Of a stretch of DNA of 64,000 nucleotides, positions 42,801-52,616 are shown piece by piece. The DNA is from Fomitopsis serialis. Lineage: Eukaryota; Basidiomycota; Agaricomycetes; Polyporales; Fomitopsidaceae. Both the position numbers and the translations under genes were made by a program. Every line of letters starts with the position of its first letter. Positions within the stretch are counted from its first letter, which is position 1. The stretch lies in NCBI RefSeq assembly GCF_022376445.1, contig NW_025955126.1, positions 22,829 to 86,828 of the forward strand. The letters run 5' to 3'. The notes under the pieces were generated by a model, which was not told the origin of the DNA, made no database searches, and saw only the letters and a list, made by a program, of their open reading frames with translations.

Positions 42801-45608
42801 GACTAGCGAGACGCCAGTAGGCTGTGCAGACCACGGTTCGGGCGCTCGAGCGATCTTCTCTGGCTGGAATGCTCTCTCCGCCCACTCTGCCTGCGACTGC
42901 TGGTGGTCCATGTCCCGGCTCTCGTCGTACTCTCTCTCGTCCCCGGCGACCATGCTCTCTTGTTGAACTCTCGCCACGTCAGCACGCTCCCGGCCGCAGT
43001 CGCATCCATCGCCGCTCTGCTGCGTGCCCGAAAGCCGCGCGTCATTAACTCCAAGCCCGAACGCGCTCGTCCCGTGCTCCTGCACACGCAAGAAAGTTCT
43101 CGCGGAGGGAGATGCATGTCCGAGGTACGCATGATCGGTGGAGGAAATCCCCTTGGTGAGCGTAATTTCTGTCGCTCGAATCACGACCCGTCTGAACGCC
43201 TGCGCTTGTCGCTCCTGCTGCTTGCGCGTATCTAGCTCTGCTGCCGTCGCACTATCCCGCCCTACGGTATCTTGCCAGATGCCTGACGCGTGCGTCGCCT
43301 CCGTATGCGTGCATGGTGCGCCTCGTGGAGCTGGTATGAGGCCTTCGACTCGCGAAAAGGGTGGGCAGCTTGTCACTGGACTTCTCCCGGTACGCCTGTC
43401 CTTCGACACTGTTGTCGCGACCCGCCTAGTTGCCCGTGACACCTGTGCAGCTTGCTGGTACAGCCGAAGCCAGCCGTTTCCGGTTTTGAAGACTCGTCTT
43501 GCCGCCAAGAACTCTCCGACCTCCTTCTGTTCCTTGCTACACGCGCTAATGGCCGCGCTTGAAGCCTCACCACCCGCCACCCTCTTCTCGTCACGGCCTA
43601 GCTCGCCATCGAAATCCTGGCCGTGCGCAATACCCGTCGCCGCTAGGTTCTCGCATGCAACCCTCGCCCGCCGTGAGTCTCTCGCTCGTCGTCCTAGCTC
43701 GTCTTGCTCGCTCGACGCCCCGCCTGTGCCGCATCCAGGAATCCCTATACTCCCGTCAGTTTCTTGTTCGAGATCGCTTACACTCGAATCCTCGTAGGTC
43801 CGCACTTGGTTGACTAAGTACGCCGCATCCGTTCCTTCTCGATCTCCTCGTATCAAGGCCAGTATCTCCCCGCACGGTGCCCTGTGTCGGTGATCGACCT
43901 CTGCAAGACATGTGTCTCTCCTCGTAGTGATTCCGCCGGTGAGTCTAACCTCCGTAGTCACATCGCGTGCCTGTCCTGATGCTCGTGTTTCCGTTCCAGT
44001 TCGCTCCCTGAGCCGCGGGTGATCGTCCTCGACCGTGAAGACTCGTCTCGGCACCGCCAGCAGATTCCCGACCTCTTCCTCTATCTCCGCGCCGTGGTGG
44101 TGCGCCTTGTACTCACGGTGGTCGATCGTGTACGTCTCAGTCGCGGCCTGCACCTTGGCCAATGGCGTCTGCTCGCTCGTCTCCCGTGCGTGCCCCTCTT
44201 GCTTGCGCATATCCTCGCCTCCGATGCTGGTGTCACTCGTTGGCCCTGACCCCTGGATCCTCTGCTCGCGTGCTCGGTTACTCGCTGGACTCCAGGACCT
44301 GCAGGTTGAACGCTCGCTCCGGCTTTTGTGGCTCGCAGTTTTCAGCATTCCGAGGCTGATCGACGCTCGACAGGCTCCGCCCTCCGAAGTCGCCCGCTCA
44401 TCTCTCGTCGTGACGCGCTCGTACAAGCCCAACAAGCTTGACAGATATACTGATTCTAGCGGAGCACCTTGCTCGTCCCGCCGTCCACTCATCGCTATGG
44501 GGCCTTGACTTCGTTCGGATGCGCCCGCCGGGTGCGTCTTCTCTTGTGCCTGGCTCGTGGTACTGATGCCTGGTTCCGAAGGTGCTGATTCGCTTAACCA
44601 CTTCTGCATGCTGGCGGGTCCCCTTCCAATGCGCATGTCGACTCCGGGCTCGGACATCGTTGCCGATATACGTGACGCGTTGTGGAAGGATTCGTCAAAT
44701 AGGGGCAAACCACTGCTTGTCGTAGCCATAGGCATCTGTGTCATAGAGCTCACATTACCCACATACACTTCCCAGCTACTTCGTCTATCCATCGCGTGTC
44801 GCCCCCGCGAACCGGTAGTCTCTCCTCTGCGCAGGCCTTCAAACCCAAGTGCTTGCTCGTGAGTGCTTAAACTGTCGCTGCTCGTGTTCGTCCCCGGTCT
44901 CGTCGTCATGGTCAGGCCCTCATACTGGGTAGCTCCGTCGTGTTTCCTCCCCGTAAGACCTGCTACTCCACTCCAGAAGTCGCGAAGTGCGAGTGAGCTG
45001 CCTCGGTGAACATGCGAGCGTACGGTGATGTGAGTGTCCGGGTCGACTGTCCTGCCAGTACCGCGAGAAGTGTCCTCGGCTACTACTAGGTCGCTGCCCG
45101 TACGCACAAGAACTCGCTCCTGTATGCGTGTCGTCGTCTCCCGTCTCTGTCCGTCCGCGGCAATGCTCGTGCGTGTGGCTGGTCGAGTCTCGTGAACGCC
45201 GTGGTTCCGTATCTCCGTGGATTGGGCGATAGTGCCGCTTGCGACGAATGTGTGCATCGCGAGATGGTCGTCGCCTGCAGGTGCCGTAACTGGCTCGGAG
45301 TTCACGGTCGCGCGTCCCGTAGCTTGCTCGTAGGTCTGAGTTGTAGATGCTGAGGCCGTGAAGAGGCGGTCGAGTGCGTACGTGCCGTCGTCTCCGAGAC
45401 AGCCAGTCGCCGACTCCGTGATAGACCTGAACCGTTCCGTTGTGCCGGTCGATTTCGCAACTACGTCCGCTTTGCGCGTTGGCGTCGATTCCGCATGCAC
45501 CGTAATGGTGGACTGATGATGGAGGGTATAGTAGATGTTGACTCGCCTGTACACAGTCGCAGTAGTGACTCTAGCCATGTCTTGATTGCACGCCAGCCCT
45601 CGTTCCAT
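39885..45608 (-). CDS. Giant-ORF element, ORF A (about 1907 codons), unknown function
   Basis: The frame is open from 45833, inside the LTR. I chose the ATG at 45608 (MERGLACNQDMARV) because it is the first after the LTR and primer-binding site. No known domain, zinc knuckle, DSG/DTG protease or polymerase motif is seen. The chain is rich in Arg, Glu, Thr, Ala and Gly. It contains diverged internal repeats, for example three copies of (C/V)R(R/K)ERG(E/K)xEE followed by EQ(D/E)A(D/E)GT-like words, and two copies of EVG(N/E)(F/L)LA..RRVF. It ends in TGA overlapping the ATG of ORF B, suggesting coupled termination and re-initiation or programmed frameshifting for ORF B. Antisense frames are short and are shadows. 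Confidence 0.6.
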   Translation of the reverse strand: MERGLACNQDMARVTTATVYRRVNIYYTLHHQSTITVHAESTPTRKADVVAKSTGTTERFRSITESATGCLGDDGTYALDRLFTASASTTQTYEQATGRATVNSEPVTAPAGDDHLAMHTFVASGTIAQSTEIRNHGVHETRPATRTSIAADGQRRETTTRIQERVLVRTGSDLVVAEDTSRGTGRTVDPDTHITVRSHVHRGSSLALRDFWSGVAGLTGRKHDGATQYEGLTMTTRPGTNTSSDSLSTHEQALGFEGLRRGETTGSRGRHAMDRRSSWEVYVGNVSSMTQMPMATTSSGLPLFDESFHNASRISATMSEPGVDMRIGRGPASMQKWLSESAPSEPGISTTSQAQEKTHPAGASERSQGPIAMSGRRDEQGAPLESVYLSSLLGLYERVTTRDERATSEGGACRASISLGMLKTASHKSRSERSTCRSWSPASNRAREQRIQGSGPTSDTSIGGEDMRKQEGHARETSEQTPLAKVQAATETYTIDHREYKAHHHGAEIEEEVGNLLAVPRRVFTVEDDHPRLRERTGTETRASGQARDVTTEVRLTGGITTRRDTCLAEVDHRHRAPCGEILALIRGDREGTDAAYLVNQVRTYEDSSVSDLEQETDGSIGIPGCGTGGASSEQDELGRRARDSRRARVACENLAATGIAHGQDFDGELGRDEKRVAGGEASSAAISACSKEQKEVGEFLAARRVFKTGNGWLRLYQQAAQVSRATRRVATTVSKDRRTGRSPVTSCPPFSRVEGLIPAPRGAPCTHTEATHASGIWQDTVGRDSATAAELDTRKQQERQAQAFRRVVIRATEITLTKGISSTDHAYLGHASPSARTFLRVQEHGTSAFGLGVNDARLSGTQQSGDGCDCGRERADVARVQQESMVAGDEREYDESRDMDHQQSQAEWAERAFQPEKIARAPEPWSAQPTGVSLVAQVEDTGRAFSRLARLLNTSSLVAHDSIWRSARGPEAVHGCETVRSEGTAYEAYRWGRHDQRVHTLGEADTRGERSSGAEDVRVSVPEGANEWERFGREKATRRTVLCASESPEQSRLNECDGAGLGLDRHARRGQPADSETANSSSEGTPAHVGAVATQEPARQTSMNRESQLEEYTDPNSSRFQAMAGEHIASEGTGCGDRKESNESLAVDTEWVNLERDAYRVRRERGKLEEVARPSIAGRVDTWQVREQDADGTRALAGPSFSSTWSVALARKEMIHVHEPSMGGVSPRKELDGGDENGCRSPGAEVGECRPGEESGPAAGDYGQCRSEGDGDSEIRADKRGSNEDARTGTQARVVRWAEVKSIYCETTYDSGAIRTGTVARESRHAPTQVIRNQHTVSGRTGREDGTEIDRSRVVTGEVRTSVQEAARRRERREQTGYRYASGRTGEDGERELREEREEAARTWVCASTTEIAGKCTRVAVTGSDYVAEGTVGEPQGQERAESDWVDAGLEERGTQHRGNRGDQRTEDGSEKTDGRTVPSASFEAEPCRKERGEFEEPLEAVEQRIIGRSGDLEPREQEAEGTGACVRTSTEEELADCGGSEEWGISKHGRQTAEETSARATERPTGMPNGDSKSFAGRHGRTIATDEDYACRRERGESEGCTQPTRREAGKADCQDVQQQDADQTYAHRWSARNRGENGCTSKHRRANGSMRDHGLQYLRCKTADSKHVEVRDVDEGLSEGAELGERGSKVTSTQVYGTGPAQFTSTGPLVSRLAEWVCVVCRPLRSKGAPDLLSRFACDTIWRGALPEPTGGIPTIGGCEGTQGRVQSRGNERRGTTRWRSKWNEGSRLEHRRTEAARTQGAMERPIDQAKQGDRGPCTAVGAWVDAEGSVQSPCIRPGEPRHFKTSQGDSEPSSERTGCSTAVHAMGPQVQPESSLRSDEARSAREQPVETLASEKGGAGLRS

Positions 45609-45728
45609 ATGTGACGTACTTGTAGTGGATGGGAAGTGAATGGAATGGATTGTGTGCGCTTGCCTGTGCTGTGAATGCGATGACGCGAAGCTGTAGGCGG
45701 AGCGGAAGAAGCACGAATAGGATACCAC

Positions 45729-45748
45729 CCCTCGCGGTGGGCTCCAGT
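45729..45748 (-). promoter_or_regulatory. Putative primer-binding site of the giant-ORF element
   Basis: Two bases after the LTR end, the minus strand reads TGGAGCCCACCGCGAGG, which could pair with a tRNA 3' end of the form ..GTGGGCT-CCA. The tRNA was not identified. Confidence 0.45.
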
Positions 45749-46732
45749 TGTGTGGCTCGGGAGTGGGATACCCCCGGGCGCGATGATGTTCGAGGGGTGG
45801 GGTGATCCGTTGCTTCAGGGGTAAAGGTGACATGGGTGGATGGGGGTGTACTATGAGAGTGGAGGGGAGACGTGCCGGGGAGTGATCTCACAACGATGCC
45901 TCAGGCTCGCTGACCTCGTCCTCGGTTCTCCAAGCCTCGCAAATCCCTCTGTTTCCGACTCGTTCCTTGGACTCTGTCCTGTCTCGACCTTGACCTCGTT
46001 CCGAAGGTGCCTTACTCTCGCTCTGCAGTCGCTACGCTTGCTGAACTTGTTCCGCGGTCGCCTCGTTCTCGTTCCGTGGTCGCCCTCCTCGTTCCGCAGG
46101 TTCCTGTGCTCGTTCCGCGAGCTCCTAAGCTAGCCCTGCTGACCTTTGTACTCGTTCCGCGAGCTCCTACACTCGTTCCGCGAGCTCCTATGCTCGTTCC
46201 GCGAGTTCCTATGCTCGTTCCGCGAGCTCCTAAGCAAGTCCTGCTGATCCTTATACTCGTTCCGCGGGCCCCTATGCTCGTTCCGCGAGGTCCTATGCTT
46301 GTTCTGCAAATCCCTGTACTCGTTCCGCGAGTCCTTGTCCCCGATTACGTGGCGCTGCGTTCGTCCGAAAGATTCTTGACGGCCCGAGTAGATCACTGAT
46401 GACCAACCCGGGGAGATGCCCTCAGCTCCAGAAAATGTGATGAGAATGGGTGCGAGCCTGGCTCGCAGCCGTAGATTCAGAGTGGGGGAGAACTAAGGTA
46501 TGTACATGTCTTCGTGGCACTGTATGCCACAAAAGCTGACTAAGAGTCTCTAGTTACTATATATGGTAATCAAAAGCAAATCGCACAAAGTCCATGAAGT
46601 ACAGTAAGGTGTAGGGTATCGGAGGGAACAAGGAAGGTAGTCCATGTGCTCGGAAGGAACATGACAGTCCAGAGAGCCCAAAATAGGTGAATACACATAC
46701 TGTCCGGGCCTATGTGGGGGCCACTCCCCACA
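45749..46732. repeat. LTR of the giant-ORF element (right copy)
   Basis: Same length and, by eye, same sequence as 35657-36640. In element orientation this is the 5' LTR, so it carries the presumed promoter for ORFs A and B. Confidence 0.92.
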
Positions 46733-49503
46733 ACGCGGAGATGGTCATCGAGGGACGACGGTCGATCGTGACCTTCCGCAACGCCTTACACGTACCAGAG
46801 CTCACCGCAAATCTCATCTCGGTCTCTCGGATTGACGGGAGTGGGGGCAACATCCAGATCAGGGGAGGAGAGATGCGCATATCCGGGCCAGCAGGAGGCG
46901 ACCCCATCCTCATCGGAACGATGACAGCAAACAACCTATACCAGGTCGTCCTATCCCGGGTCGAAGGGAAATCGATCCCAGACACGAGCGGTGCACCGGG
47001 AGACCCAAACGCCTTGGCATCGCTGACGAACGCGCGAGCCGCCGACATTCATACCTGGCACCGTCGCTTTGGACATGCGAGCGAGCGTACAGTAGCGGAG
47101 ATGGCGAGGTCTGGAGCAGTCGTGGGCATGAAAGTCATCGGGGGAATGCCAACGGGGAAGTGTGAGGATTGTATCCAAGGCAAGCACCCCGCCGCGCCAT
47201 TCACCCCTTCCAGCGTCGAGAAGGACACCTTAGAACGAGTCTATATCGACTTAACGGGACGGGCCCGCGTGCCATCGCTGGGCGGCGCGTACCACAGCAT
47301 GACCCTCAACGATGGAGGATCGTCCTTCGCGGCACTCGATCTCTTGAAAACGAAGGAGGCGTCCGAGACACTCGCGTCATACAGTGGTTATAAGACGATG
47401 GCGGAGCTTCAGACTGGCAAAAAGCTCCGACGTATCCGTACCGACAACGGCCACGAATTCGACAACGACCTCTGGCGAGCCTTCAATCGCGAGCATGGTA
47501 TCATTCACGAAATGACGACGCCCTATACCCCTCAGCAGGATGGTGTCGCAGAGCGCGGACATCGCACCTTAGGCGATCATGCCAGATCGATGCTCATTGA
47601 TGCTGGTCTACCCGTCGGTCTTTGGGGAGAAGCGTACAAGACAGCTACATACGTGTCAAACCTGACCGCGTCCGCACGACAGAAGGGGCGTACTCCATAC
47701 GAGAAGTGGTACGGGCACGTACCGAATGTCGCGCACCTGCGGGCGTTCGGGTCAGTCGGCTGGGCGAAGGTCCCCGACGAGACGCGCACGAAGCTGGACC
47801 CAAAGTCCATCAAATGTATCCTGGTCGGATACAGCGAGAATGCGAACTATCGCCTTTGGGACCCTGTGGCAGGACGCATCATCAGATGTCGTAACGTAAT
47901 CTTCGAGGAAGGTCCAGGCCATCGAACCTTGACCCAGAATCTACCCATCGAACTTGGAGCTGCAGACGCGGAGCTAGAGGCGGCCATAGAACCAGAAGTC
48001 GTGCCCGAGATGGACGTTGCGGGGGAGACAGGAGGCGGCGAGGCTCAGGAAGCCATGGAGGAGGCGGAGCCAAGAGAAGTAATCGAGGAGGTGGACGCAC
48101 CTCGTCGGTCGACTAGGACAACCGTGCCGAGCCAGAAGCTGCGCGAGTCGAATGAGTACAACGGGCGTGAACAGGCAGCACGCGGTACAGGCGAAGCATG
48201 GGCAGTCGACGAGGATGGAGATAAGGGCCGCCACCAGAGCCCCGAGGGAGCTTACCTCGCTATGTTCACAGAGGCGTCATCGGCAGGACAGGAGGGAGAC
48301 ACACGGTGGTACCGTGGAGGGAAGACACCCGAGAGCTTTAAGGAAGCGAGCCGTCAGCCGGAGATTTGGACGCCCTCGATGGACAGTGAGATCAACGGCT
48401 TGATGAAGATCGGCGCATGGGAGCTCGTACCTCGGACGCCCGAAATGAACGTGATCGGCAACAAGTGGGTATATGCGCGGAAGTTCGCTGGTGAGGAGGA
48501 GGCGGATGGGAAGTGGAAGCCGAAGGCACGGTTAGTGGCGAAGGGCTTTCAGCAGATCCCGGGTGTGGACTACTTCGAGACCCACGCCTCTGTCGTGCGG
48601 TTCGAGTCCCTGCGCCTGGTGTGCGCGACCGCTGTTGTACGTGACATGGAAATGGCCCAGGACGATGTGGAGAAGGCGTACCTGAACGCGTCTCCGGAGG
48701 AGTCGATCTATATGGAACAACCAGCCGGGTACGTATCCAAAGACTTTCCGACGCACGTATGCAGGATGGTCCGCGGCCTGTATGGGTGCATGCAGGCAGG
48801 TAACGACTGGTGGAAGCATCTTGACGAGACGTACCAGGAGCTCGGGTTCTCGCGGTCGCGGTCGGACGAATGCGTACGGGCTAGGTTCGACGACGAAGGC
48901 TTGGCGATCACGGCGACCTATACGGACGACATCGGAGAGGCGGGGGACACGGTAGAGGGATTGGCGAACTTGCGATCCGAACTCGCTGTGCGGTACCGGC
49001 TCAGCGGGGGAGGTGAGCTTAAGTACATGCTGGGCGTGCTGATCGAGCGGGACCGGGAAAGGAAAACGATGCGGATGTCCCAACGTGCATACGCCGAGCG
49101 TGTATTGGACCGTTTCGGGATGAAGGACTCGAACCCTGTCCGCACGCCGCTCGACCCAGGGAGCAAGCTGTCCAAAGAAGCTGAGCCGGCGACCGCAGAG
49201 CAGCGAGCGGAAATGGAAAAGATTCCGTACCGGGAGGCGTTGGGGGCAATCATGTATCTCGCCGTCGCCACCAGGCCCGACCTTTCATACCCTGTCCAAC
49301 TGTTGAGCCGTTTCATGGCAAACCCGGGATACGAGCACTGGCGCACGCTCAAGCGCGTGCTGCGGTACATCAAAGGAACTCTCGACTATGGCCTAACCTA
49401 CGACGGCAACCACCCCGCAGGGCTCCAGCCGATGGTTTACTCGGACGCGTCGCACGGCGACTGTCCCGACACCGGACGATCGACGCACGGGCATGTGTCA
49501 TGA
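46733..49503 (+). pseudogene. Copia pol: integrase and reverse transcriptase
   Basis: Continuation of the copia polyprotein after the insertion. The integrase zinc region has TWHRRFGHAS and CEDCIQGKH. The catalytic core has VYIDLTG (Asp, 47248), RTDNGHEFDN (Asp, 47442) and QQDGVAERGHRTL (Glu, 47551), a full D-D-E set. The reverse transcriptase runs from NKWVYARKF to beyond TATYTDDIGEA, with YTDD at 48919-48930 in place of the usual YVDD. RNase H starts at YSDASHGDC. The frame ends at TGA (49501-49503), where one base seems to be missing in GHV-(F)-MMAGGPVSWSS. Codons from 46687 to 46732 belong to the LTR, not to pol. Confidence 0.92.
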
Positions 49504-49916
49504 TGGCGGGCGGACCGGTTTCTTGGAGCTCCCGTAGGCAAGCCGTGGTAACACTTTCGACGACGGAGGCTGAATACATCGCGGCTGTCCACGCGGGTCA
49601 AACCGCGGTCTGGATAGCGAACTTTATGGACGAGATCTACGTACCGGTAGAGCGCCCCGTGGTCTTGCGGATGGATAGCTCTGGGGGAGAGAGCTTGGCA
49701 ACTCGGTCGACGAACTTCTCGCGAGTCCGGCACATGCACATCCGGTACCACTGGCTGCGGGACGCGATTCGGGGTAAGCAACTAAAGATCGTTCATATCC
49801 CTGGTGCGGATAACCTTGCGGACATTTTCACGAAGTCACTCTCTCTACCTACGTTACACAAACACTTACTGTACATGCGCGTCGCGGCCCGGGGGAGTAT
49901 TGAGGTGGGACCGTGA
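49500..49916 (+). pseudogene. Copia RNase H, C-terminal part after a frameshift
   Basis: The frame from ATG 49500 reads MAGGPVSWSSRRQAVVTLST then TEAEYIAAVHA and IPGADNLADIFTKSL, the standard end of copia RNase H including the ADxxTK tail. A single inserted base near 49498 would join it to the preceding pol frame. The stop TGA lies inside the 3' LTR at 49914-49916. Confidence 0.88.
49891..49897 (+). promoter_or_regulatory. Copia polypurine tract
   Basis: GGGGGAG lies directly against the 3' LTR start at 49898, overlapping the end of the RNase H coding sequence. Confidence 0.65.
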
Positions 49917-50155
49917 CGCGGGCGCTTGTGGTGACGCGGACACGTGACTAGCGAACGGACTGTAACGGACGCGTTTAGTGTACTGCTACCTCAGTCGAGT
50001 ACCACGAGGTCGAGACTGAGGTAAGCTCGTTTGTAGCATTTTCTCATGGACTTTGAGCACTCATACTGTATTTCGTAGACTGTGTAACCTTAACAGGTAG
50101 AGTAATAACAAGTCGAGTACCACGAGGTCGAGACTGAGACTGTGTAACCTTAACA
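49898..50155 (+). repeat. 3' LTR of the copia element
   Basis: Identical by eye to 34090-34347; followed by the CGTCT duplication at 50156-50160. Confidence 0.9.
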
Positions 50156-50394
50156 CGTCTGCTCTTGCTAGGACAACTACCAGCTGGCCCCCTCGCCCTC
50201 GCCTGTCCCGCCCGCCCGCTCTCGCCCACTAACTAGCTCACCCTCGTGTTACCTTCGGCGAGTACACCGGTTGCGCAAACCTCGCCACCTTCATGTCAAC
50301 GGCAGCACCATCAGCACTGGTGATCTCACGTTCAGGCCTGACCAGACCGTCTCACCTTGCTCTCGTCCAGCCTCAAATGCGGTCTCCATGGGCA

Positions 50395-50517
50395 GCATCA
50401 CCCGCCAACCTACTTCCAGAAGTTTGACAGTGGTCCGAAGACCTCGAGGAACCCGCCCGCCTCTGCAACTTACCTCTACCACATGTACGCAGGTGGCAGG
50501 ATGCCCGCCATCATGGT
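50395..50517 (+). other. Exon-like remnant in E3
   Basis: An open segment reading HPPTYFQKFDSGPKTSRNPP then YLYHMYAGGRMPAIM, ending exactly at a GTGAGA donor-like site. It has normal amino-acid composition, unlike the surrounding low complexity, which suggests a captured gene fragment. The source gene is not recognised. Confidence 0.3.
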
Positions 50518-50559
50518 GAGACCGACGGCCGTGTTGTGCCTCGCCCTCCTTCCTGCCCA

Positions 50560-50850
50560 CTCACCTACTCGACTACGCACCTGCTCTTGCGCGGCCACTC
50601 ACTCGCCTGTTCACATGCACCTTCTCGCCTGCCCGTCTGCTCTCGCTCACCCGGGTGTTCTCGCTCGCTCGTCTGCTTTAGCCTGCCCGTCTGTTCTTGC
50701 CCGCCCATCTGTTCTTGCTCGCATTTCTGTTCTTGCCCGCCTGTCTGCTCTCGCCACCTGTCTGCTCTCGCCGCCTGTCTGCTCTCGCCGCCTGTCTGCT
50801 CTCGCCGCCTGTCTGCTCTCGCCTGCATGCTTGCTCTCACCCGCATGCCA
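50560..50850 (+). repeat. 17-bp tandem repeat TGTCTGCTCTCGCCGCC in low-complexity tract
   Basis: About five good copies at 50745-50825, inside a longer CTCGCCxxCTG-rich stretch of E3. Confidence 0.8.
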
Positions 50851-51414
50851 GATTTTACCCACCCACTCGCGCATCCTGTGCGTGACTGATTATGAAGTGC
50901 ATAACCAATACAACCTGCGTGGACCTGCACAATACTCGGAGCCGCCACGGTGGGTTGGTACTTGGAGCAGGTACGGGTATGGGTTGAACATGGGACACCC
51001 ACAGGTAGATTAGTGCTTTGCTATAGCCTGAGCCCTGGCTCTCGGAGTCTACGGGCCATATGGCACTTGTTGTTATAGTTGTAATACTGTATCATCTCGT
51101 AATCTCATACATTCAATGATGTGTCCTTTTCATTATATGAGCTGCCGACAACTTTGAGTGACCAGTACAATCAGTACTATGCTTTGAGGTATCTGCTATG
51201 ATAGTATATGTCACTGTATGTTGGCTTATGGGTCTATCCTACTACCATTCTATCATGTACTATGTTATTCTACGTCGATTGTGGTGGCACTATCACGCAC
51301 TATAGTCTCCACAAGCATACTATACAGTGCTATACACATAGGGGTTTCCGATGAGCCTATACCAGCTATGTGCCCTATATTGGCTCATGTAGGGATCATC
51401 TTTTTCCTGATGTG

Positions 51415-51625
51415 CGTGTAGGACGCGTGCGCGTCGTCTTCTCGATCCCTAAGAAAGCATGGCCCTTGCTCTTCTCTTCCACGAGAACGCGCGGCAACTT
51501 AGAACCTCCACAACATCTTGTCTACATCGAGTGGCTGTCGAAGTTCACCGCTGCTCCTGATCCACGCTATCAGATGTACAAGGTGACGACATTGGCGGGC
51601 CCGGCAGCGATAGCGTCGGTAGTTC
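51415..51625 (+). pseudogene. Plavaka-type transposase, C-terminal segment (cut by E4)
   Basis: Reads RVGRVRVVFSIPKKAWPLLF, PPQHLVYIEWLSKF and PRYQMYKVT, the conserved tail of Plavaka-type transposases. It ends abruptly in IASVV at the start of E4 (51626). The last 30-50 residues and the native stop expected of the family are not found downstream of E4, so they are missing rather than merely displaced. Confidence 0.85.
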
Positions 51626-52616
51626 CATCAGGAAAACCTGAATTCCCTAATGAGACGTGATTGGAGTATATGAGACATATTTTGATACAATTAGTACAAA
51701 TTAGAAGCTTTAGCTCTTAGCCACCATTCCTTTACCCCAAAAATAATTAGTACTAATTAGTCCCTAATGACGTCCTAATGAGTTCTAATGAGAGCTATCT
51801 GAGATGTAATCCTCTGACAATCCCGTATACATTAGCTATGATCCTTCACCATGAGTCCTCAATACATCAAGTAGAGGAGAGTGAGCGCATGCTCGCACCA
51901 CCACAATAAATGATTCAAAGGCTGTATTCCAGATGCATATCTACTGAGCAACAACAGTGTACGTAGTAATCTACCGTACCCTCAGCCTAGGACAGGTCAC
52001 CTGCCTGCCCGCTTACCTGTACGTACGCCCACTTGCTCACCTGCACGTACACCCCACTCGTTTAACTGCTGGCCTGTGTGCCCGCCCCGCCAGCGCGTGC
52101 GTTTGGTAGCCCGGTCTGCGCACTAGGCATTTACCCAGCACGCTCACGGTTGCCGCGCCCGTGTGCCTGCCCGTCCGCGAGTTCTCCCGTCTGCTTGCTT
52201 GTCCGTCAGCCCTGTACCTGCCCGCCCGCTTGCCTACTCATCTGCATGTTCACTCGCACACCCGCTGGCCCACTTGTCGGATTGCCCGCTCCACCTGCTC
52301 ATCCGCCATCCGACGACTCGCCCGCCTACTCGTCGACTGCCCATCGGCCGTGTCTAACACGCAGGGCATTAGCCCTGCGTGCCCGCGGTCGTCGTACATG
52401 TTGTGCTGCACGCCGCCGCACCCTGTGCGGGCAGTCAGCTCATTCATCTGTCTGCATCTGTACTCACCGCCACCCATTCGTCGACTACAGTCCCCGCTCC
52501 GATTGGAGCTATCAATGTGCTCGTGGTAGTGCACGCTTGAAGGCGTGTACCATTGCGGAAACGTGCTGGGTGGGTAGGTCAATATCAATACAGGGCAACT
52601 CTAACATACGTACCTT

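Larger units (their letters stand above)
35657..46732 (-). mobile_element. LTR element with two giant unrecognised ORFs (inserted in copia)
   Basis: 984-bp direct LTRs bound a 9.1-kb interior. ACGC is duplicated at 35653-35656 and 46733-46736. Orientation is minus. Next to the LTR at 45749 the minus strand reads AC then TGGAGCCCACCGCGAGG, a plausible tRNA-primed binding site beginning TGG. At the other end GTATGGGGGAGA directly precedes the LTR, a polypurine tract. Both giant ORFs are on this same strand. I find no gag zinc knuckle, protease, RT, integrase or YxDD motif anywhere inside. It therefore looks like a non-autonomous LTR element moved by another element's proteins, but with coding capacity of its own. 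Confidence 0.8.
34090..50155 (+). mobile_element. Ty1/copia LTR retrotransposon, split by a second LTR element
   Basis: Bounded by 258-bp direct LTRs that look identical by eye, with a CGTCT target duplication. Order is LTR, primer-binding site, gag with zinc knuckle, protease, integrase, reverse transcriptase, RNase H, polypurine tract, LTR, which is copia order. An 11-kb LTR element sits between protease and integrase (35657-46732), and a one-base loss breaks the frame near 49498. Without the insertion and its duplication the element would be about 5.0 kb, a normal copia length. It is inserted in the pyrimidine-rich interior of E3. Identical LTRs imply recent insertion. Confidence 0.92.
32134..51412. 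mobile_element. E3: CATCAGGAAAAA-ended element carrying a copia retrotransposon
   Basis: The ends are CATCAGGAAAAAAG (32134) and CTTTTTCCTGATG (to 51412), with TG duplicated at 32132-32133 and 51413-51414. Removing E3 and one TG makes the small exon read ..DMRVGRVRVVFSIP in frame, matching the conserved transposase tail. Without the 16.1-kb copia (34090-50155) and one copy of its 5-bp target duplication, E3 is about 3.2 kb. Subterminal zones are rich in TATAG and ACTATA words. 32.4-33.8 kb holds GC-rich sequence with several overlapping open frames on both strands but no recognisable domain. 33.86-34.08 and 50.56-50.85 kb are low-complexity tandem repeats. 50.40-50.52 kb is exon-like. Confidence 0.75.

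Noticed and set aside
41000..44900. Plus-strand Ser/Arg/Pro frames of 100-224 codons across the giant-ORF element
   Set aside because: They are antisense to ORF A, short, and have no consistent frame, whereas the minus frame is open for over 5.7 kb.
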